Shown here piece after piece: positions 61,601 to 64,000 of a stretch of 64,000 nt of DNA (its first letter is position 1; each line of letters opens with the position of its first letter). The DNA is from Arion vulgaris. Its lineage: Eukaryota > Mollusca > Gastropoda > Stylommatophora > Arionidae. The notes under the pieces are model-generated. The model saw only the letters and a program-made list of their open reading frames with translations, did not search any database and was not told the DNA's origin. The stretch spans positions 9,470,671 to 9,534,670 of the forward strand of contig CM036775.1 in NCBI GenBank assembly GCA_020796225.1, in the 5' to 3' direction. The translations under genes were made by a program, and so were the position numbers.

Positions 61601-63060
61601 GTACTATACCATGCATACAGTACATCGAGAAGCAAAGATTCAAGTGGTTTGGCCATCTAATGAGAATGGAACCACATTTACTACCATCATGTGCCTACAA
61701 TAATTGACACTCAGGGCGCAGAGCACAAGGCAGGCCAAGAACATGATGGATAGATAACATCTCAGAGTCCCTGCAAAAGCATGGACTGACAACGTTAAGC
61801 GCAACACGCCTGGCACAAGATAGAAAACTAACTCTCCCACGACGCTTCACGGCAAATGTGGTTAAGATACGATAAGGAAATTGCTGGGGATGTGCTATAT
61901 TTCATTAAACCCACAGACAAAACAATATGTATATACTCTGGTTAAGTAATTAAAGCGAGGGATAAAACAGGAAGTCAAATACTTGCATAATGAAGTAGGA
62001 AAAAAATGACACGTGTAGATAATAAATCCCATAGCCTTTTCAGACCTTAGGGTATGAAGTCCCTTCACATTTCCAGTTTCTAGTGTGCAGGAGGTAGGAG
62101 GGTCAATTTCTTTCCTTAATTTATAATGTCAAGTGTGGGATAGAATTAACAATCCCTGGTGTTGAGTCGACAGGCAAGCGTTTATGTATTACGCTAATCT
62201 GTCCCCTCCAGTAAAACAGAAAGAAAAGAATTTGTTTGAGCAAGGGAACTGTGGGGAAACATGAATAAGATGTGAAGTAAATGAATGACGTTTAATATAG
62301 GGAAATAGGCCGAAGATATGTCCCTGGCCTACATGTCATAGGTGTCTAAGAGCCTGGGCACAACATACGTTCTCGGCATCAACCCCACAGATCACAAAGA
62401 GTGGTTAATTTTATTGATAAGAACAAACTGCAAAGAAGAAGATTTATAGGAATATATAGGAATACCGTTTGTGTCCACTGATAATGTTTGACCAAAGCTC
62501 GCCTGGAACCCCAAATTTCCATTGCCTTTGATCACGAAAGCAGGATGTTATCAGCTTCGCTGTAGGCGATCCCGCCACCTGTTACTTGCATGATATTAGA
62601 TATGAAACGGATACTATCTATCATCATCAGACATATCCGATCATTGAATTTTGATTACAATTGATTACATAATAATTAAATAAATAATAATGGGACTGGA
62701 TATTACCTAACACGTCTTTTTTGTCTTAAATTCATCGGTAATCAAATAAACAACAATAAAATTAAGAGACAATTAATTTATTAAATCTGTACAGTAACAT
62801 TAATTTATTAGCAGCAAGGGGGCGTGGTGCTCAATCTGTGTTAGACACACATCACACTTCAAACTGCATCCTTCTTACTTCTACTGTCTACAGTGACTCG
62901 AGGGAAACGGAGTTCGAGAAAAAGTAAACATATTTAGAATTATTTATACAATGTTATTTATGCGTCACAGAAACACAATAGTATGTGCCCTTAAGAAGAC
63001 ATGGTTAACTGTATAAAATCTAATCTAATCAAGTGTAATTGTAGATTTTCCTACCGGCAT
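46637..63060 (-). CDS. ARPC3: ARPC3, actin-related protein 2/3 complex subunit 3, seven exons
   Basis: Coding exons on the minus strand are 63060-63055, 60725-60629, 58045-57969, 55309-55241, 52476-52350, 47993-47902 and 46699-46637, in total 531 bases: 176 codons plus stop, against 178 in human. All junctions are GT-AG and in phase. The product matches ARPC3 along its whole length ([88 protein letters not shown]). From the family: ARPC3 (p21-Arc) is a small helical subunit contacting Arp3 in the complex that nucleates branched actin filaments. The C-terminus ends PGY rather than the usual PGQ. Introns total about 15.9 kb and carry many SINE and LINE insertions and two minisatellites; none disrupts an exon. 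Confidence 0.96.
46815..47115 (+). mobile_element. SINE-F head joined to a LINE ORF2 C-terminus
   Basis: tRNA-like head TTGTGTTACGAAGGTCGTGG and GGGTTCGAGTCC, then TTTTTTCCAGAGACCC, then an open LINE end: [20 protein letters not shown] and [18 protein letters not shown], stop at 47112. Confidence 0.8.
47137..47375 (-). mobile_element. SINE-B
   Basis: CTTCTTCGAACGCTCCATAT to ATTCTTTGCTTCCCTTACGG. Confidence 0.85.
47430..47560 (+). mobile_element. SINE-B 3-prime part
   Basis: GTATGCAGAAACTGGGTGCG to GAGCATTTGAAGAAAAAG; inverted relative to the preceding SINE-B. Confidence 0.75.
47605..47875 (+). mobile_element. SINE-F
   Basis: GGGTCTCTGTGGCCAAGTCT head, box B GGATTCGAAACC, CTAGGATTATTACCGGAGCT core. 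Ends within 30 bp of the ARPC3 exon 6 donor side. Confidence 0.78.
47902..47993 (-). CDS. ARPC3: ARPC3 exon 6
   Basis: Acceptor is CTTGTGTTTCAG and donor is GTAAGT. Residues 126-156 include [20 protein letters not shown] and NDKPSK, a conserved C-terminal helix. Confidence 0.96.
48040..48405 (+). mobile_element. RTE-like LINE 3-prime end with (GAT)n-type tail
   Basis: [32 protein letters not shown] and [12 protein letters not shown] pieces, tail TTTCATGACGATGAGG. Confidence 0.78.
48520..48730 (-). mobile_element. SINE-D
   Basis: Complete; AGAAAAAT on both sides as a short target duplication. Confidence 0.83.
49021..49790 (-). mobile_element. SINE-L interrupted by SINE-A
   Basis: 3-prime end 49021-49061, resumes 49302 and runs to the head at 49785 (GGGCCCGGTAACCACTCG). 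Confidence 0.86.
49062..49301 (-). mobile_element. SINE-A nested in SINE-L
   Basis: 12-bp duplication GGATTCTCTAAT (49050-49061, 49302-49313). Confidence 0.88.
49875..50095 (+). mobile_element. RTE-like LINE 3-prime end, (GAT)n tail
   Basis: In frame: [49 protein letters not shown] stop, tail GATGATGATGACC. Confidence 0.85.
50128..50381 (-). mobile_element. SINE-A
   Basis: 11-bp duplication CTCTGTTCACT (50117-50127, 50382-50392). Confidence 0.88.
50575..50825 (+). mobile_element. SINE-B
   Basis: GTGTTGCCAGGGCTTGCAAG to GCGTTCGAAGAAGAAG. Confidence 0.87.
50826..51237. other. No recognised feature
   Basis: AT-rich intron 5 sequence of ARPC3; nothing recognised. Confidence 0.45.
51249..51494 (-). 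mobile_element. SINE-A
   Basis: 11-bp duplication GAAACAATATT (51238-51248, 51495-51505). Confidence 0.9.
51530..51745 (+). mobile_element. SINE-F
   Basis: Box A-like AAAGTGGTTAAGATG, box B-like GAGTTCAAATGC, CCCTAGAGTTGTTGCTGGAG core, 3-prime GTGCAATGAAGTCAATCCTT. Confidence 0.78.
51850..52310 (-). mobile_element. RTE-like LINE ORF2 piece
   Basis: Minus strand: [58 protein letters not shown], tail CATCATCATCATG at 51851. MYGSETW is the family signature. Confidence 0.86.
52315..52340. repeat. (TA)n microsatellite at the ARPC3 exon 5 donor
   Basis: About 13 TA units, ending within 10 bp of the exon 5 splice donor (intron side). Confidence 0.85.
52350..52476 (-). CDS. ARPC3: ARPC3 exon 5
   Basis: Acceptor is ATTTGTTGACAG and donor is GTAAGC. 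Residues 84-125 plus one base include [19 protein letters not shown] and [14 protein letters not shown] (TA)n tract at 52315-52340 begins within 10 bp of the donor. Confidence 0.96.
52690..53035 (-). mobile_element. RTE-like LINE 3-prime end
   Basis: Minus strand in frame: [50 protein letters not shown]. Same family as 30430-31390. Confidence 0.85.
52877..53490. repeat. 309-bp tandem duplication
   Basis: Segment from CCACTTCAATGCCTGCTTTG to ATGGAAATCTCTGCGGGTAA occurs at 52880-53176 and 53188-53475 (differences such as GAACAT/GGACGT). A third, shorter copy of its right part is at 53915-54050. Confidence 0.88.
53490..53620 (-). mobile_element. Penelope-like repeat fragment (tentative)
   Basis: Minus strand: TTGATAAAGGCCTTGTTGGT then CGAAACGCTGCTG; a GGCC/GGTC stem and GAAAC resemble a hammerhead core with two substituted conserved bases. 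Confidence 0.42.
53770..53912. repeat. 70-bp direct duplication
   Basis: ACATGCAACATATACCCATA to GAAGCATAAGAATGTAAT twice, two differences. Confidence 0.9.
54040..54275 (+). mobile_element. SINE-F
   Basis: Box B GGTTCGAATCTG, CCTAAGATTGTTGCTGGAGC core, 3-prime GTGGAATGAAATCAAGCC. Confidence 0.8.
54289..54532 (+). mobile_element. SINE-A (only plus-strand full copy)
   Basis: CGCCCGAGTGGTTACCAAGC to AACGACGAAAGAAGAAG; AAACAAC borders both ends. Confidence 0.85.
54533..54705 (+). mobile_element. RTE-like LINE 3-prime end
   Basis: AAACCACGGAGAAGATATGA and [20 protein letters not shown]; tail GATGATAATGA. Confidence 0.68.
54725..55095 (-). mobile_element. RTE-like LINE ORF2 C-terminal piece
   Basis: Minus strand: [33 protein letters not shown]; same family as 6186-6620. 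Confidence 0.82.
55241..55309 (-). CDS. ARPC3: ARPC3 exon 4
   Basis: Acceptor is TTGTCCTTCCAG and donor is GTAAGT. Twenty-three codons (residues 61-83) beginning [20 protein letters not shown]. Phase 0 at both ends, so skipping it would keep the frame. Confidence 0.96.
55440..55650 (+). mobile_element. RNase H LINE fragment
   Basis: [20 protein letters not shown]: the fourth catalytic Asp region only. Confidence 0.68.
55653..55900 (-). mobile_element. SINE-A
   Basis: 14-bp perfect duplication GGAAAAAATAATAT (55639-55652, 55901-55914). Confidence 0.92.
55955..56355 (+). mobile_element. RTE-like LINE 3-prime end with (TAAG)n tail
   Basis: [18 protein letters not shown] start, [34 protein letters not shown] stop, tail TTAAGTAAGTAAGTAAGTAA. 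Near-identical to the complement of 10497-10826. Confidence 0.85.
56356..56855. other. No recognised feature
   Basis: No repeat or gene recognised in ARPC3 intron 3 here. Confidence 0.45.
56856..57195 (-). mobile_element. RTE-like LINE, inverted partner of 61510-61875
   Basis: Minus strand: [40 protein letters not shown] and [20 protein letters not shown]. Almost identical to the plus copy in intron 1, including the shared break after the Tyr-Asn-Asn. Confidence 0.9.
57543..57815 (+). mobile_element. SINE-E, complete
   Basis: Head GAGCCGCTGTAGCGTAGTTG, box B-like GGGTTCAGCTCC, body with GATGCTGACCACATCACCCA, 3-prime AACACTGTATTGCCCTATAT and TTTAC tail. 57200-57540 holds nothing recognised. 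Confidence 0.8.
57969..58045 (-). CDS. ARPC3: ARPC3 exon 3
   Basis: Acceptor is TTCTAAATATAG and donor is GTAGGT. Encodes residues 35-60 with [16 protein letters not shown] then ATTEIK. The acceptor has a weak polypyrimidine tract, but protein and phase are clear. Confidence 0.95.
58085..58545. repeat. 44-bp minisatellite in ARPC3 intron 2
   Basis: About 10 units of TCTTTCTTAATCAGATCACA plus CACACATGCTCATTCGCTGA plus CTAG, starting 40 bp upstream (gene sense) of exon 3. Confidence 0.94.
58550..58820 (-). mobile_element. RTE-like LINE fragment
   Basis: Diverged copy of 30590-30850 (GTCCAACACATGTCCATCTT; TTTCTCACAGACATCTGTTT). Confidence 0.68.
58868..60110 (-). mobile_element. RNase H LINE, single-copy parent of the 79-bp satellite
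   Basis: Minus strand: Pro/Lys-rich linker [18 protein letters not shown], RNase H region with TDGSAANAT (first Asp, frame-shifted), [16 protein letters not shown] (Glu), [14 protein letters not shown] (Asp), [20 protein letters not shown] (Asp), open 134 codons at 59614-59210. Then a [24 protein letters not shown] Cys/His block with breaks, one copy of the 79-bp unit (58880-58960), and GAA tail at 58868. Confidence 0.87.
60130..60460 (+). mobile_element. RNase H LINE fragment
   Basis: [24 protein letters not shown], [33 protein letters not shown] and [10 protein letters not shown]. Complement pairs with 9690-9990. Confidence 0.78.
60461..60560 (-). mobile_element. RTE-like LINE fragment
   Basis: TTTTCCAACTCTCGCTGGCATA matches 30842-30930. 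Confidence 0.65.
60629..60725 (-). CDS. ARPC3: ARPC3 exon 2
   Basis: Acceptor is TTCTTCTGTGTCAG and donor is GTAAGT. Encodes residues 3-34 and one base of codon 35: AYHSQFLNP then [20 protein letters not shown]. The block from Leu-Ile-Gly-Asn to Gly-Pro-Ala is almost invariant in animals. Confidence 0.96.
60770..61100. repeat. 62-bp minisatellite in ARPC3 intron 1
   Basis: Five units of ATCTATCTATATCTTCTTCA plus TGTCCCGTTTGACATATAAA plus GCTTCCACAATCTGCACAAAAT, starting 45 bp upstream (gene sense) of exon 2. Confidence 0.94.
61385..61890 (+). mobile_element. RTE-like LINE ORF2 C-terminal piece in ARPC3 intron 1
   Basis: [60 protein letters not shown], then a stop and a shifted remainder ([16 protein letters not shown]). 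Confidence 0.88.
62050..62212 (-). mobile_element. SINE-G
   Basis: Shares TCTAGTGTGCAGGAGGTAGG and CAAGTGTGGGATAGAATTAA layout with 10940-11100. Confidence 0.65.
62290..62445 (+). mobile_element. SINE related to A and B, third body type
   Basis: GGCCTACATGTCATAGGTGT, GCACAACATACGTTCTCGGC, then the shared end ATCACAAAGAGTGGTTAA and GCAAAGAAGAAG. Head absent. Confidence 0.6.
62446..63050. other. No recognised repeat; proximal ARPC3 intron 1
   Basis: Unique-looking AT-rich sequence adjoining exon 1; could hold intronic regulatory sites but none is clear. Confidence 0.4.
63055..63060 (-). CDS. ARPC3: ARPC3 exon 1 (Met-Pro)
   Basis: ATGCCG followed by donor GTAGGA. A two-codon first coding exon fits the recalled vertebrate gene, where coding exon 1 also stops after Met-Pro. 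Phase 0 joins directly to exon 2 (Ala-Tyr-His). Support: correct dipeptide, a plausible donor, and ETS-type motifs just upstream. Confidence 0.82.
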
Positions 63061-63112
63061 TCTGAAATATTTTTCTTTCCTTTGCTTCAGATTTCAGATC
63101 GTCTGTTAGTCA

Positions 63113-63132
63113 CACTTCCGGAATACTTCCGT
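63113..63132 (-). promoter_or_regulatory. Paired ETS-type motifs upstream of ARPC3
   Basis: On the minus strand CCGGAAGTG (63121-63113) and ACGGAAGT (63132-63125) lie 53-72 bp upstream of the ATG. Such pairs are typical of ETS/GABP sites at housekeeping promoters. No TATA box is visible. Motif inference only. Confidence 0.4.
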
Positions 63133-63274
63133 AGTTGCGAGTTCTGGACCCTACCGGTGACAACATGGATTGTTACCCTTCTTTAGTATGCAAAAGTAAA
63201 CCTGTTCTTTTAATCTTTTCTTATCGCGACACTTTGAGACATAACAAGATTAGAGAAAAGAAATAAGCTGCGCT

Positions 63275-63475
63275 CCAAAAGATGTGTAACACCTGCCACT
63301 TACGGAGGTCCAACATATATTCACATATAAGTATTTAATCGTGTATTTGTTCGTCTTTTGAGAAGAGACATGTATGAGCTGAAAGTGAAAGACAAGAGAG
63401 AAAAGCGAAAACTCTGTTGTCACTAAAACACTTGCCAGTTGACCGTCTGTACAGACGAAAAAGTGCCATATATAT
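63275..63475 (+). mobile_element. RTE-like LINE 3-prime region
   Basis: GAAAGACAAGAGAGAAAAGC and GCCAGTTGACC are complements of 11830-11900. Confidence 0.6.
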
Positions 63476-63488
63476 ATATATATATATA

Positions 63489-63686
63489 TTTCCGATCCAG
63501 AAGCACTTGAGCTTTCAGCTCTTCGGCTCGGTGCCATGGACATCGTAACCCTTTGTTCGGTGCCACGAACACCGTAAATCTGGAGAACCTGTGACTTTTT
63601 CTGCCAGCCCGTGGAATTGAACCCTCACTCACAGAGGGCTTGTCACACCGTCGTCCAACGCGTTACGAACACGCTGGGCAGGTGGG

Positions 63687-63690
<4 letters not shown>
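63489..63690 (-). mobile_element. SINE-D between TA tracts
   Basis: TTCCGATCCAGAAGCACTTG to CACGCTGGGCAGG; inserted in a (TA)n tract seen at 63469-63488 and 63689-63724, so the duplication is TA-rich and cannot be delimited. Confidence 0.85.
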
Positions 63691-63732
<42 letters not shown>

Positions 63733-63779
63733 TCGTCCATCATGCTAAAAAAAAAAAAATATACAATTTTTGAGTTTCT

Positions 63780-64000
63780 TCAATTTCAGCTTGAATATTT
63801 TCCTTACACTCCGGGCATATCCATAGGTGCTCCGATCTCCTTTGCAATATCGTCCAGCAACTAACCATACCAGTTCGATGTTGATCGATGAGCCTACTGC
63901 TGCTCTTTTCTGGCCATACCAATCTTCAAGCCCATCTCTTGCAATGTAGCAATTTTCGTGGATTGATTTAGATCATAGATTCCCAAACTTATTCGGTACA
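63780..64000 (-). mobile_element. RNase H LINE 3-prime part (runs off window end)
   Basis: Minus strand: SRLIDQHRTGMVSCWTILQR, RSEHLWICPECKENIQAEI. Continues past the window. Confidence 0.8.

Overview
This is animal nuclear DNA. It has spliced genes with long introns and is dominated by decayed LINEs, several tRNA-derived SINE families, hAT-type DNA elements and minisatellites. The LINE and SINE repertoire, with elements ending in (GAA)n, (GA)n or (GAT)n and nested inside each other, fits a lophotrochozoan, most likely a mollusc. That placement is an inference with moderate confidence, because no rRNA or mitochondrial marker is present.

Two host genes can be reconstructed completely, and they converge. 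TMEM199 (V-ATPase assembly factor of the Vma12 family) is on the plus strand in six exons from 24100 to 41246, 197 codons plus stop. ARPC3 (Arp2/3 complex subunit 3) is on the minus strand in seven exons from 63060 down to 46637, 176 codons plus stop. In both, every junction is GT-AG and every reading-frame phase closes. Exons make up only about 1.1 kb of the window. No long open frame belongs to either gene; the two longest open frames (919 and 1023 codons near 38-41 kb) are products of a satellite whose period is a multiple of three.

Layout. 1-24 kb: repeats only, comprising a 31-bp minisatellite, a LINE with three nested insertions, an RNase H LINE piece, a SINE dimer, a 66-bp and a 79-bp array both derived from LINE ORF2 ends, a 902-bp hAT element with perfect 8-bp target duplication, further LINE and SINE pieces, and three adjoining minisatellites at 14.4-16.1 kb. 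24.1-41.2 kb: TMEM199; intron 5 carries an 84-bp satellite of about 33 units. 41.2-46.6 kb: LINE and SINE debris between the convergent genes, including an inverted copy of the satellite end. 46.6-63.1 kb: ARPC3 with insertions in every intron. 63.1-64 kb: ARPC3 promoter side, then repeats.

Local labels. SINE-A (about 245 bp, GAA tail), SINE-B (about 240 bp, GAA tail), SINE-C (about 320 bp, GA tail) and SINE-L (about 510-560 bp, GAA tail) share a related 5-prime head but have different 3-prime halves. SINE-D (about 200 bp, A tail), SINE-E, SINE-F, SINE-G and SINE-H (about 336 bp, A tail) each have their own tRNA-like heads. RTE-like LINE means pieces of ORF2 with FADD or YADD reverse transcriptase motifs and the cysteine and tryptophan rich C-terminal region. 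RNase H LINE means pieces of a second LINE group with an RNase H domain. U1 and U2 are unclassified repeats. The main points of interest are the interchangeable SINE modules, the birth of satellites from LINE ends (one is a fusion of two LINEs), and near-identical inverted LINE pairs that bracket exons of both host genes.
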